A DNA stretch of 64,000 nucleotides from Pelodera strongyloides (lineage: Eukaryota > Nematoda > Chromadorea > Rhabditida > Rhabditidae), in the NCBI GenBank assembly GCA_036852015.1, contig JAANDG010000062.1, positions 1-64,000 of the forward strand, given 5' to 3'. A program made the position numbers and the translations under genes. The notes beneath the pieces were generated by a model. That model was not told the origin of the DNA, did not search any database, and saw only the letters and a program-made list of their open reading frames with translations. Below are positions 1-12,800 of this stretch, one piece after another (the stretch's first letter is position 1; each line of letters begins with the position of its first letter).

Positions 1-2261
1 AACGCACTTCAAAGCAGAACCAAATTGCCAACACAGAAGCTAGTGCGCTGCCCACATATGAGTGCACAATTAGAAAAGCTCATTCTTTATTCACACGAAC
101 ATTTTTGATTTGATTTTTTTCTTTCTAACCGTTGTAAACTAGTTCGCTGTCGACTCTACACAACATACTACGTTTGTGGCACAGGATGTCTATAGTACAG
201 CAGTTTTATCTTTTTTAAAGCGAAATACGGCCGGTTTTTGAAACGTACCCCTGCGTTCTTATACTTTATATGCAAATGAGCATAAATTAGAATAAAAATA
301 GACCCACTTAGCATAACTGCATAAGAATGCAGATACTTGAGATGCGTTTCAAAACCGGCTGGTAGTTCGCTTTAAATGAGCGATATCTTCCAAAGAAAGC
401 AATTTTTTGGTTCTGCTTTGAATTGCGTTATTTTACTTAAAATCAGTAAAATAGTAAAAGTTTCTTTGGGGCTTCAAAGGGAATCGGTTTACTTTCGCCG
501 ATTCTGTATTTTATATTTTATAAATAAAAAACTGGCTCAGAAGAAGAATATGCGCCGCCACGCCTCTACTGTAATGAATTGTTCACTTTTTGCCGTTTAT
601 AAAAAAGAACCAAAAACTCACACTTTAAACTCTTTTTCACGATATAAAAATTGGTCTCTTTGCAGATATTTTTTCTAAATATCCGACTCGCAACTAGACC
701 ATATTCAAACCAAAGCCTCCTTTAGTACTAGGCTGCCACAATAGTTCCAAAACTATATGAAACCCATCTAGTCTAAGCTATACGTGATGTCCTACAAAAT
801 ACCTAAATGGCCGTTTCAATTTCAGCATACTGCAAGAAACTACAATATGACCAAAAACATGCCTGCAAAAACCCTTTGAACAATATGCAAATATGCTATG
901 CAAAATTGGAAGAATTAGTTAGCAAGTGATTAACCTCAGCGTCACCCCTGACGCCAGAACCAAAAAAATCTGGGTTTTGAAGGAGTTGAAACTAAAACCC
1001 CAGTAGCGTATGTGTATGTCAAAACTGAAGAATCTCAAGGAGCAGTGCACGAAGTAGGAAGTATGAATCCGATATTTGCCTTCCAATCAAGGCTTTTTCT
1101 TATTTGTTCCTAGGGGCAATCGCATGTACGCGAATCATCTAGTCGATCTAGTGACTAGTGACTGGTGACAGTGGTGGCTGGTTCGTGACCGTTTGATGAC
1201 CAGTTGAAAACTGTTTTCGATAAGGACTTGGTAAAAAGCTGGTCATGAAGAGGTCACGATATGGGCTGGCCTACAAAAAAAAAACTGTGCACCTGCACTA
1301 GATGGGTTCACCCACTACCCAGTCCACACGTTAATTTCCCAATCCAATTATCATGTAAGATTGAGGAAACTCCACAGTTTTACATAGAGAAATCGGAAAT
1401 ACATATACATATCAAACGTCTGTGACGCAGTTGAAAATTACGATTGAGAACACGCATCGTTCTTTTTCATGAGAATATTCTTATTTGAGCTGCGGCATTC
1501 CATTATACCCGAAGAGGAACAACTGATTCTAATATAACTTCCGCAACGTGAGTTCGAACTCATAGTAGAGTAACTTTCTTATGCGGCTTATACGATTTCA
1601 TGTTTATATGACGCTCCCCAAACGTGATCCAAGGTTTACGTTTACGTAACACAAAAAGATGCGGAAAGCCATGACCTACTTAAACCAAACCCCTGAAACG
1701 TACAATTTTTTTTCGTATCGTGCACGGTGCATCTAAATAAACGTATTCTTGTTTTTTTTGTGACAATGGCGGAACCGTAATCAATACTACGTTTCAAGGA
1801 TTTGGTATAAGGTGGTACCTTTTCGCAACTTCAAAATAAGCAAAATGAGTCTCCGTACCTTAATAATATAGTCAATACGTTTCAGACGTTTCATATAAGT
1901 ATGCCCCTTTTTTGTGAGGCTTTGAATTTGAAGTATCGCTTGTGCAGTATTGGAAAGTCGCCTCAGGCGGAGATAGCCGTCTGGTTTTGTAATAAAATAA
2001 GACACTACTACGTGAGTGATCATATTCAAAAACAAAACTCCTTTCCCGAATTCTCGAGTTTCTCGAGGTGAACAAATCAAAAAATAAAAGGAACATATGC
2101 AATGAAAAGGTGAGTACGGGAAGTAAATTTTACGTATGCTCATTAATATTTACGATGATTACAATTAGTATATATACCAAATCATATGAAAATGGGAAAC
2201 CTTTAATCATATATTTTCTTTTTCACTTGAACATTCATTACCACATAGGGCTGATCATAGT
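1..2261. other. Intergenic region, no gene recognised
   Basis: AT-rich sequence with short unrelated open frames on both strands, none with recognisable motifs or a convincing splice pattern. It contains one inverted-repeat element (217-376, listed separately). A patch at 1140-1260 carries repeated, partly inverted TGGTCA/TGACCA motifs, with a loosely similar patch at 59030-59150. I see nothing else I can support. Confidence 0.6.
217..376. mobile_element. MITE family A (TTAA-flanked inverted repeat)
   Basis: About 160 bp. The ends are inverted copies of an AAAGCGAAATAC...GGTTTTTGAAACG terminus, and TTTAAA/TTTAA lies at both borders. The interior has the family hallmarks: TATGCAAATGAGCATAAATTAGAATAAAAAT and then a CATAAGAAT block. 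There is no coding capacity. It is the most upstream of roughly a dozen related copies in the window. Confidence 0.85.
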
Positions 2262-3290
2262 CAGCGAGTGCACAAAGAACGGTCAATGTCTTTTCGCGCC
2301 CGCGTTGTGTTCCGCACGAGAAGAGGACCCTATATAACCAGCAGCCACAGCATGTTTCACCAATAGACGCAATTTTGTTGCATCAGAGAAAGTCGTGTCC
2401 AGAAATCATGCAAGCATACAGGCATATACAAACTTAGCACAGCATTGAAAGTTTACAATAGTTTTCTTCAATGTAGACCGATTATGATAAATTTTTTTGG
2501 AGAATGTAAAGAAACCCCGGTTTGAGGTTCTGGAAGGTATTTGGTTAGTTTAGTTGAAAAGTTGGGCACTTATTTAATTAAATACCCTCCCTTTGTGCGT
2601 TTGACCCCCGATAAAGAACCAAAAAGAGCTAGCTCGCTGCGCTCGCTAGCTCCGAAAAAATAAGAAGTAATAATAAAGTTACTATTCTTATTTCATTCAT
2701 TGCTACTTTTGTTCTCACATAAACGCACATCAATTTTCGAAACGTACACGGAACACAAAGAACGACCAGATTAGTGCGCGCCCGCATTATACCTCGCAAG
2801 AGAAAGAGACGCTATATAGGCTGTCGCGCAGCAAAACACCTGTCGTTTTGCTAGCAAGCTGTTGGTCTGCCAAAAACCTTGTCCACATACCCAGCCAGCC
2901 ATATATACAAGAAAAAACTTGGGACGACGCTCAAAATTTAAAGTAGTTTCCTTCAAACATAACCGATTTCAAATATTCTTTTTGGAGAAGCTAAAACAAG
3001 TTAGCGGAATATGTATTAGAATGCTACCCGGTAGTTTAGTCTAATGATTGTCTAGGTATTTAATTAAACACCCTCTCTTTGCACGTTTGACCCCCGATGA
3101 AGAACCAAAAAGAGCAATATTCTTTTTGGAGAAGCTAAAACAAGTTAGCGGAATATGTATTAGAATGCTACCCGGTAGTTTAGTCTAATGATTGTCTAGG
3201 TATTTAATTAAACACCCTCTCTTTGCACGTTTGACCCCCGATGAAGAACCAAAAAGAGCTATCTCGCTCCGCTCGCTAGCCCCGATATTC
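2262..3290. repeat. Two diverged tandem promoter-like units
   Basis: Unit 1 (about 2262-2660) and unit 2 (about 2749-3290) share, in the same order, a CACAAAGAACG start, a GCGCCCGC patch, a CTATATA box (about 2330 and 2811), a CTTCA...ACCGATT patch, and TATTTAATTAAA followed by a GTTTGACCCCCGAT block. Both end in a GAGCTAGCTCGCT-type hairpin. The TATA-like box at a matching place makes a duplicated promoter or small-RNA unit possible. No RNA product can be recognised. Inside unit 2 a 144-bp segment is perfectly or nearly perfectly tandem (2972-3115 and 3116-3259). Confidence 0.55.
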
Positions 3291-3308
3291 ATTTGTTGTT
3301 GCTTCTAG

Positions 3309-3840
3309 AACCATCCGTGTCATCATCGCGACCTCGGCGATCTACTCGTCAGTCGATATCGTCTTCAGAAGCACAAGTGGAAAGTGAAAAGGAGGTAAGT
3401 AGCATTTCATATGTTAGTGGTTTAATTAAATAAACTTTGCGTAGTATCCCGAAGATAACGGCGGATTCGAAAAGTGTATTCATTTACTTGTCGTATTTTG
3501 CTAGGTTTATTCGTTTATTTAGTTTGTTAATTTCAGCCCTCACCGGCTCCAGAACGTAAGCGACGAGGTCGGCCTCCAGGGAAGAATGCTCAACAAAATG
3601 TTTCAAAAGTGAGTGATAACTATTTTGATTTGCAGTAATTTGGTTTTAAGTTGAAGATAGCAGTTGATAGTTGATAATAATCCGCTACCTTGCAGTGTTC
3701 CGCTATTTATATTCGTCGTCTACGGTTATTATTAAAAAAAAATTTTTTTTCAGGAATCGAAGAAAGCAGTGGCTGTTGAATCAGAACCAGAACCCACACC
3801 ACCAGCTGCCAAAAGAGGTCGACCGTGTCGCAAAAGGTAG
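3309..3840 (+). CDS. Small AT-hook protein, 5' end not found
   Basis: Three exons join in frame: 3309-3394 (starting two bases into a codon), 3537-3608 and 3754-3840, with TAG at 3838-3840. This gives 80 residues of a low-complexity Ser/Pro/Glu/Lys protein. Two AT-hook cores are visible, KRRGRPPGK in the second exon and KRGRPCRK at the very C terminus. AT-hooks bind the minor groove of AT-rich DNA, so a nuclear, HMGA-like role is likely. Splice signals are good (GTAAGT, GTGAGT, TTTCAG). An upstream exon with the start codon must exist; I could not find one that fits the phase. The gene lies just upstream of HP1, another chromatin gene. It could instead be the C-terminal end of a larger nuclear protein. 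Confidence 0.5.
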
Positions 3841-4966
3841 CAGTTTGAGGAAATGTAAGTTTTTTGGAATTTTAGGATTATTATATTGAGATGTGGTGTT
3901 ATTTTGGGGCGCCTATCGTTTGGTAATTTAGCTCCTAAACACTAAGGTCCTTAGGTGGTTTGTTTTTAAATATTATTTCTTATTTTATGCCCATTTTGTT
4001 GTTATTTGTTCGATGATTGTTGATTTGAATGTTTCCCATTGTTGGATCTTGGAACTTTGAGCTATGATGCTTTATCATTGTTATCGTTGCTGTTTTCACG
4101 AAGTATTTTTCGTGATGTTGTTTTCTCTGTAGGTACCGTGTATTAATGCTGAGTTTAGATCCAATTACCAGATTATAATGTGTCATCTTTAAACACTAAA
4201 CACCCTACATTTATTTGGCTTGCTTGACATTATTTATTCCTTTTAAATTTGTTGCTTGTTGACCTGTTGATGTAATGATGTTTTCTCACTTGTCAAGTTT
4301 TTTTTCTCCGGAATCCACTCGCTTTTTGATATGTTATATTCTAGAAAATGGGAAAATTAATGATACTTTAATTAACACAAACTCATACGCAGTTTTTACT
4401 ACTGAATGTCTTTGTCAAATAGTATTGAGGATTAGTTGTATTGATTACCTTGCTAGCTTTGCTTCATTGACTTTTTAATTGAGAATTGACCCTAATATTA
4501 GTAGTATAGTAAGTAGTACGGTAATTTTGTTTAGAATTTGCTAATATGATGTATCCAAACTACAGTTGGGACTTGGGGGTCTGTTCCCATTAACATTTTA
4601 CCAAAAAAAGAGAAGTTGAGTATAACAATAGCTTACAGTTGTGGTTGAGATAACTAGTATGTCTAGTAATTAGAAGTTTAAAATCTGCTTTTGATTCGCA
4701 TTCTATGTTTACTAGAGTGATTGTTTGCCATATGCATGTCGTTTTTAAATAAATATTAAAACTTGCTTAATTATTGTCGAATTGTTTTTGTTTTGCGAAA
4801 TGTTTGGACATTGTCGCTATCTTATCTAATGTAATTTAATTATGAAACGTGATAGAGTATGGTGGACTGTTGACTTTTCAGTTTCGAACGTGAGAAGTAC
4901 TGCTATCAAATTCTACGTTGACTTGTGTTTTTTGTTTGTCGTAGATAATAGAAGAATTATAGGACT

Positions 4967-6275
4967 ATGAGCGATGCTGGCAGCGAGCTCGCGGAAGAGG
5001 TAAGTATTTATTGGTAATACCGGATATTTCAGCGTTTTTCTTAATTTTTCGCAGCATTGCTTATCACCGGCCGGTTTTTGAAACACCGATACACCATCTT
5101 ATGCAAATGACCATGCATTTGAATAAAAAATCGAGCTAAATTGGAGCAAATTAGCATAAATACGTAAGAATTTAGTTGTCCACGATGCTTTTCAAAAACC
5201 GGCCGGTATTTTGCTTTAAGACTTTCGTGTTGAGCATTACTAGGTGTCTGTGCTCACTAGAACTACAGTAAATTGCCAAGACAAATAGTACAATCTTGTA
5301 TTTTATCTTCACCGTTAGTAGTACAATCGCATACTGCCTATTTCAGGAGTATGTTGTCGAAAAAGTGATCAACAAACGGTTAAACTCCGATGGAAAACTG
5401 GAATATCTACTAAAGTGGGTTGTTTAGTCCTTATTTGGATACGGTATTTGTATCTCGGTGGTTTGAAGTTTTCCGAATCATATAAACTTGCTAATTTAGA
5501 TGGCAAAACTATCCAATAGAGGAGGCTACTTGGGAACCAGAAGAAAATGCAACGTGCCGAGAGTTGATTGACGAATATGAGAGGGGATTGAGCATGGTTT
5601 GTGTTTGGTATGATAATTTGTATGATTCGATGTATCCGATTATGATTTTTGATTGTTTGACTCATTCACAGCTTCACAACATAGTGTTGCATTGAATCTA
5701 TGTATACAGCGCCACACTTTCCCTTGTCAGTCTATCCAAGATGAAGACCCAAGCCTACTTCTTGTTTCGTTGCCTACTTTGACCATGTTTTCAATTTTTA
5801 GAGTCAGTTACAACAAGTGCCCCTAAGCGAAGTGGACACAGATGCATTGGTGCCTAAGAGCGTCGTTGGAATGAAGCGTGGGCCTCATGGTGAACGTCTT
5901 TGTTGTGTGAGTATTAGTTTGTATTATTTATTGAAGATTGGCATCTACTATAGTTCTATAGCCATTGCGCTGTGCGCCGCGGTATCTCGTAAGCGGCTGC
6001 AACGACTTTGCTTTTTCCTTTTGATACTTCGATGTCGGCTGTTCTTACCTCATGCATCCCCATTTAGTTCGTAGGATATCTAAGGACTGCTGAGGTCCAC
6101 TGTATGTGGCATCTGTTGTATGGTCGTTTTCCAGGTTCGCTTTGAAAATGATCTGGTTACAGTCCTGCCGCAGAAAGTTGTTTGGGCAAAATATCCACAA
6201 CAGTTTATTGAATTTTGTGAAAGGAATGCGAAATTCACACAGAAAACGGAGGATACGGGTTATGGTTCTAGTTGA
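4967..6275 (+). CDS. HP1: HP1-like chromodomain/chromoshadow protein
   Basis: Five exons, all phases consistent: 4967-4999, 5347-5414, 5500-5596, 5802-5906, 6135-6275, giving 147 aa. The chromodomain covers residues 12-62. It has EYVVEK at its start and KWQNYPIEEATWEPEEN in the middle; Tyr13, Trp35 and Tyr38 match the aromatic cage that reads methylated H3K9. Residues 86-135 fit a chromoshadow domain (VVGMKRGPHGE, then FIEFCER), although the usual C-terminal tryptophan is absent. The hinge is only about 20 residues, short for HP1. The start is the only ATG before the chromodomain; an acceptor-like GTAG ends 22 bases upstream (4944), so the 5' UTR is either cis-spliced or trans-spliced. Intron 1 carries a MITE. 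Likely a heterochromatin effector that binds H3K9me and dimerises. Confidence 0.9.
5066..5219. mobile_element. MITE family A in HP1 intron 1
   Basis: ACCGGCCGGTTTTTGAAAC at the left and its inverted copy followed by TATTTTGCTTTAA at the right. The left outer AAAGCGAAAT is missing, so this copy is 5'-truncated or diverged. It ends about 127 bases upstream of the exon 2 acceptor. Confidence 0.8.
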
Positions 6276-6871
6276 GATTATTTCTACTGTTATGAGGTAC
6301 GTGCTTTTCTGATGTGTCTGTATATTTGCTTTGTATGCCGATTCTGTTTTATTTATGTATTGTTGCATCATGTTTGATCTGAAGAATTACGGGTAGTATT
6401 CAGTGTTCTTTTTTTAAAGTCTCTTATACAACATTTATTGAATGTCTCTAGTTTTTCTAATAGAGTATTTGTGAGAGCTTTGGGTATTTAGGTTACGTAT
6501 ACATAGTGTAGAGTGTGTTGATTTTTTGATGAAGTATTATATTCATAATATTTACCATGTTTTTGTGGATAAACTTTTTATTTGTATTCATACTGTTCAT
6601 ACCGATAGTCCTCTGGTCGTTTCGCACCAGTATTATACCTTATTTATTCTTTTGCCACGTTATTGTCATTCGTCAATCATCCACGTTTCTCAAATTCTGT
6701 GATTTACTCTCATTGTTGCTACCTGAACCTGAATCTTCACTTCTTGTTTTCCTTTATATGTCAATGTTTTTGTGCCTAGTGTTTCCTATTTTGACATTGT
6801 ACTATGTTTTTGTATATGTTATACTTGCAGGTTGTCCTAAGTGTCATTACTTTGTTCTTATTTCAGTGCAT
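6276..6871. other. Spacer between HP1 and INTS1
   Basis: AT-rich, with no convincing exon. A TTTCAG acceptor at 6861-6866 precedes the INTS1 start codon by five bases. I see no AATAAA after the HP1 stop in this spacer. Confidence 0.5.
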
Positions 6872-9800
6872 ATGAGCAGTCTTCCGAAGAAATTACGGAA
6901 GCAGCCTCTCTCGTCGGGTACTCTGCGGCCTGAAGATGTAGCTGTGAAACCGAAACCATCGTTGACGGCACCGGGAGTGGGGGTGAAGAGACCGATTCTC
7001 AAGGTTAGCAGTTTGAGCTATACAAAATAAGCCCTTATTCCCCGGGCCCTAACCCTAACCTACGTAGATTACTTTAAAAGGGTAAAGGGTTTGATGCTAT
7101 ATTGGCGATTCTGAACAATTACCCAATGATTCAAATGTATGTGCAAATTGCACATTGAGCATTAAGGCCGCCCTTATCCGTTTTTATGAATTTGAACTGC
7201 GAAGTGAAAAATTGAGGTTTCGGTCGGGCGGGAATCGAACCCGCATCTTTGGTGTTCCGGGCCAATTACCCGATGTGTTGTTATTGGTTATGAGAGTATG
7301 TTTGCACTTACGAAACAAAAAAATGAAGCGATAGCAGGGTATGCTGGTGTAAAGAAAGATGCATTTCTATTTTAGCGCTGCTTGTTTTTAGGGAGCTGCA
7401 TCACAGTCAACATCAGCTCTTGGTATTGGGGTGAAAAAGCAAAAGTTGGACTTTGGCTTGGGTGGCAATGGACAACCCGAGCTATTTGCCACGTCGACAA
7501 GTCAGTCATCTGGTATGTTTTATTATAGCTTATTTTAGGGAATATTTTAGGGAATTTTTTTAGGGAATATATAGTTTTCTTCTTGTGCGCATCCAAATCC
7601 ACTGCTTGAAGACCCTACTGATGGGAGTATAGTGTGTATAAATCGTGATTTTAGTACTTAAATTGTTTGTATGCTACGGTTGATGTGTTGAGTTTAGAGT
7701 TCACGCGTTGCGTGGCGTAAAGTAAATGTGACAATTTATTGCAAGTGAATGTATGTGTTAAATGAGAAATATTCTGAATTTAGTGCCATCGACTATTGTC
7801 CCGCCCCGTCCATCTGTTGAGCACGACGATTTGAAGGCATTTTGTTCAAAAGGAAAGTGCGACGAGTTTGATGACGCCTCGTTTGTTGTCGTTTTGGATA
7901 CGGCCATAGCGGAGAATAAGTTTAATAAGGTGAGTGAGGTTTTCTTCCTTGGATGGATATTCTTAGTCGCATTAGCTCGTCGATTTTGCTCTGTAACGTA
8001 CGCGGACCTAAACCTAAGCCTAAGCTACGGGCTACGAGCAAAGTGAGGTGTCAAGGCGCCTAGCATCCATCCCAAAATGTAAGAAGTATGCTTTGGTATT
8101 GTTATGACGTCACAAGGTCATCTTACGGTACTTGGAACTTTATTGTTATTGATTTTAGTGTTTATTGATTTTATCTCAAAAACATGTAGGCGTGTCGTCT
8201 GATAGTCGCTGCTCTTCTTCGATTCGTGCACCGTGGACAAGAGTCGGGAAAATTGGTCTTCGACCCGATGATATGTGCTCATATTGCGAGAGTTGCCGCC
8301 CAGAATGCTGATAAGCTTACGGTAAGAGTTATCTGACATTGTTCGTGGATTACGGTAATACTACATTTTATATCATTTTCTGGTCCAACTACTGTATGGT
8401 TGTTGTGAATAGAATTCTTCGGATAACGAACTCGATTTTGTGTGCGAACTCGCTGTATGTGTGAAGTATCAACCAACGTGTTTGTAAATGACCTCCGCTT
8501 ACTTTTATTTTTTAGAATGCCTACGTATTCAAGTGTATTTTCTGGTGTCTCTCCGTCTCGAAAACATGGTCAGTTGAGAAACAACAGTTTCTTACGTCGT
8601 TACTCACGCGCCTTGCAGAGGTAAGCTTTCCCGTAGTTTCTATAGATTTTAGGTGGTAAGCGTGCGTAACTATCCGTTCAGCGTAAAGTGTATCTTCTGA
8701 AAAGTACACGATTGCAACGGTGAGATAACTTAGTATGTAATATGCATAGGCTTCCTTGCAGGCTCAACGTCATATCCATCCCTATTTTGCACTCGCCTTT
8801 CTCTCGGATTGCTTGGGAGAGCGGATCTGGGCTGATAAGGTATCGTTTTTTTAGTTTTCCTGTTTTTAATATTTTAATATTTAATATATTTATTATACTC
8901 ACTAAAAGAGCGCAACGCCGTGAGAGACGATGATTGATTTAAACTGGTTGGAGAACTTTATATCACTATATCAACATTTTGTGTGTTGGTTTATCTTGTC
9001 TTAATTATTGCCGTCAGTATGTTCTTATGGGAAACAGTGATTGATCACTTGTGCTAAACTACGACTGAACATTTCAGCCGCACTGTAGCCGACTCGTTTC
9101 GCTGATATTGCGCAGGTTTGATACGAGATTCCCAACCTCTGCAATGTATAAGGACACGAACGGGGAGCTGAACCCGCCTACGTGGGTCCCAGATATGGTA
9201 TTTATGATTTATTAATTGCTAATTAAATACGGTTACTTTGATTGTCATGTCAGAAATTATCAAATCGAGCATTATTTTTTATTGTTTAATTATCGTTAAG
9301 ATAATCTATATCATTATAGTAAAGATAACCTATATCATTATCGTGAAGGTAATCTGTATCATTTATCTATTATCTATCCCTACCTCATTTCATTCAGACG
9401 GTCGAGGACAAGTTCCCGGCCAACCAAGATGGTCTTCCGGAAGCGGAACGTGAAAAGGAGAAGCGCAGACGGAGAAAGGAGCGAGAGAAGGAGGGAAGTC
9501 GAGAGGGCGGAGATGATAAAGAGAAGGAAGAGGATGACGATATACCACTGAAGATTAATGTCGTGGAGGATGTGTTATCGGTAAGAATGTTAGATATTTT
9601 TCCTTATCGTTAGACAGATTCTCCTTTGAGCTGTATTTGTAAAAGGGAGAAGACATTTATTTTTAGATTTTTAAGAGAAGAAAGGATTTTTTTTTAGTTA
9701 TTTCGAAAGCAGAAATGAGTGAGCGTAGTTTCTTTTTTTTCATTGAATGATGCCCGTCCCCATGGAGCTTTACATAACCGTAAGAAGATTGCACTTTGCC

Positions 9801-12800
9801 CTAATTGTTCCGGAAGGAATTCTCGCAATTTGTCGCTGTAACCCGTGATCTGTCATCTGCTTTCCATTACAGTACCTGCGTCGTTGGTGGGAGATGCGAG
9901 GTGATGCGCCGTCCAGAGCACTCTTGCGCACTATGGCTGTATTCTCAGGTACCGTATGCTATGTACTATACAATAAGATAATATTATTGTCGGCTAATGC
10001 TATGTCGTATCATATTCTTTATTCATGAAAAACTGAACATAGTTTCGTTTCAAATAATCGTATGGTAGACTTGTTTTTCTTAGGACTCGATGAGGTGAGG
10101 AATGCAGCTTCGAAACGTCTTGATGTATGGCTACAAAATCCAAAGGTTCATTATTTTTTCGACATTTTCTGTGTTCTCGTTGTAAAGCGAGTAGTGATAA
10201 GGTACCTTATCTTATGTTGCATGATGGTAAAATCTGTTTGTTATACGTAACATTGGTATCATCTTTGAACGAACTTACTGTTTTTAGGTCCAACGTCAGG
10301 CGCTTGATCTTTTATTGATTGTGAGTATCAACATTCGAGACGCGAGTGAACAGGACGCAGAAGCGCTTTCTAATATCCTGAAAATGAGAAGTCTGAAGTC
10401 CAAGCAGGTATATTTATTTTATTTTATTTTATTTATGGGAACTTTTTGTGATGTGATCCTTAATTATGCTAATTTTTATTATCTGTCATGGTAAAAAAGC
10501 CCAAATCCCCAAGTAAGTGATTCATCGCGATCGTGTATGGTCTATGTTTCTGTGTGGCTTCTGGGTTTCCGATTTGTTACAAAAAAACTGGTGAGGTGAT
10601 CCTGAGACTTGCTTATGTTATACAGTGCGTTCCGTAAGTAAAGGAACACCCAAAAATTTTCGTTTTCGGCTCAAAAATCTAAGTAGTTCTTCAAATAAGC
10701 TGCACCATTGGATTCAGCGTGAAAAATGAACCCTGTTTTGTAAATTTTAGAAAAAAATATTCAGAATGTCGTCAGAAGCAATCGTCAACCGAAAAACGGA
10801 TTTTTGCAACTGTTACATAAGTAAAGGAACACCATTGAAAATTAACATTTATTTAAGAATTAAAAGTGGTAAAGAGCTTTTTTGCATAAATTAATTATCG
10901 ATAGGTCCTCCTCCACCTGCATCGAGGTCAAATTCTCAGTGGCGCTTCGAGGACGCGCAATTCTGATGAATTCTGACGTCGCCTGTTCTTCAAGGCATGG
11001 AGCTCCTAGAAGACCCGTCGGAAAAGTGCGATTTTGTGCGCAGTTTTCACACAAACGCCCCAAAATTGTTTTCGAATGGATTCGCATCTGGAGAACATGT
11101 CGAAACACTCCACGCATGCTCCAGATGATTTGTCTTCAAAAATTCTGATGATCTCTGACGTTTATTGACGCTTTTAAATTCTGAATAACAATTTCCGACG
11201 GCTGAAAATCCTTCGTAAACGTTGCGGAGAAGATTCTAAGTGTTGGCGATGTTCATGCGCGTGCGTAGAAACTCCTGATGAACTTGACGTTGTGACGTTA
11301 GCGTGGATCGGCTCCAAACCATCCTTCTCCAGCACCTGCGTCTGTCGAAGAACTGCATACACCTGTGATGACCGCATCAGAATGTTCCTTATTATGCGGC
11401 ATGTTCAATTCGATGTTGTTTTCATCTGAGGACATGATTTGGAGCACCAAGATGAGGATTCTTGCATCACTGCAATGCCTGGGACGCTGGGAGAACTCTA
11501 ACGTCATGTTCATCAGGAGTTTCTACGCACGCGCATGAACATCGCCAACACTTAGAATCTTCTCCGCAACGTTTACGAAGGATTTTCAGCCGTCGGAAAT
11601 TGTTATTCAGAATTTAAAAGCGTCAATAAACGTCAGAGATCATCAGAATTTTTGAAGACAAATCATCTGGAGCATGCGTGGAGTGTTTCGACATGTTTTC
11701 CAGATGCGAATCCATTCGAAAACAATTTTGGGGCGTTTGTGTGAAAACTGCGCACAAAATCGCACTTTTCCGACGGGTCTTCTAGGAGCTCCATGCCTTG
11801 AAGAACAGGCGACGTCAGAATTCATCAGAATTGCGCGTCCTCGAAGCGCCACTGAGAATTTGACCTCGATGCAGGTGGAGGAGGACCTATCGATAATTAA
11901 TTTATACAAAAAAGCTCTTTACCACTTTTAATTCTTAAATAAATGTTAATTTTCAAGGGTGTTCCTTTACTTATGTAACAGTTGCAAAAACCCGTTTTTC
12001 GGTTGACGATTGCTTCTGACGACATTCTGAATATTTTTTTCTAAATTTTACAAATCAGGGTCCATTTTTCACGCTGAATCCAATGGTGCAGCTTATTTGA
12101 AGAATTACTTAGATTTTTGAGCCGAAAACGAAAAATTTTGGGTGTTCCTTTACTTACGGAACGCACTGTAGGTGCAATCCGTTTTCAACGCGGCCATCGC
12201 TGTGCTCGCACAAAGCGAGGTGAATGCACGCGCAGCAGTGAAAGCGTTGGTGAATAATGAACTTGGACCGCAACAAAATCGGTTAGTGGCTTTTGTTTTG
12301 TACACTGTTTTGGTACTTTCGATACGTGTGCTTGTTATCTGTAATACTTTCATTGTATAAACCACAATTTTGCTTTTTTAGTATAACAGCGCCTATATCA
12401 TTGTTAAGTTGAGGTCCTGTGTACTTGCAGTTCTATATCATTTTTCCTATGTATGTCTTTCCAGAAGCCCTTTGAATATGTACATCCTGCAGCCTATGTT
12501 CGCGGCAAATAATCATTTAATCACAAAGGTTAGTTAATTCTATAAAGTCTGTTTTTTTTATCTCCGCCTCTGCACATTGTGTTTTGGCTTATTGATTGTT
12601 TGTTCTTTGACAGTATCTGTATGGGTAGGAACTTTTATGTGCCTTATTATTACACTTTCAGCTCAACATAAATGCTTCTTTATCTGTTCTGTTTAGCTTA
12701 TCGCTGAGGAGTTGTGTTCCATTGTCGTTTCGCGTTCGGTTATGATGAAAGCGGCGTGTATACTGGTGAAAGAGCTGTCGAGGTAGGTATAGTGTTGTTA

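Noticed and set aside
376..678. 100-codon frame at the left end
   Set aside because: It starts at the border of a MITE, is rich in Phe, Lys and Tyr as expected from AT-rich DNA, and has no homology I recognise.
10860..11931. 85-88 codon frames in both arms of the fold-back element as a transposase
   Set aside because: They are mirror copies of each other with no helix-turn-helix or DDE motif, and are far shorter than a Tc1 transposase.
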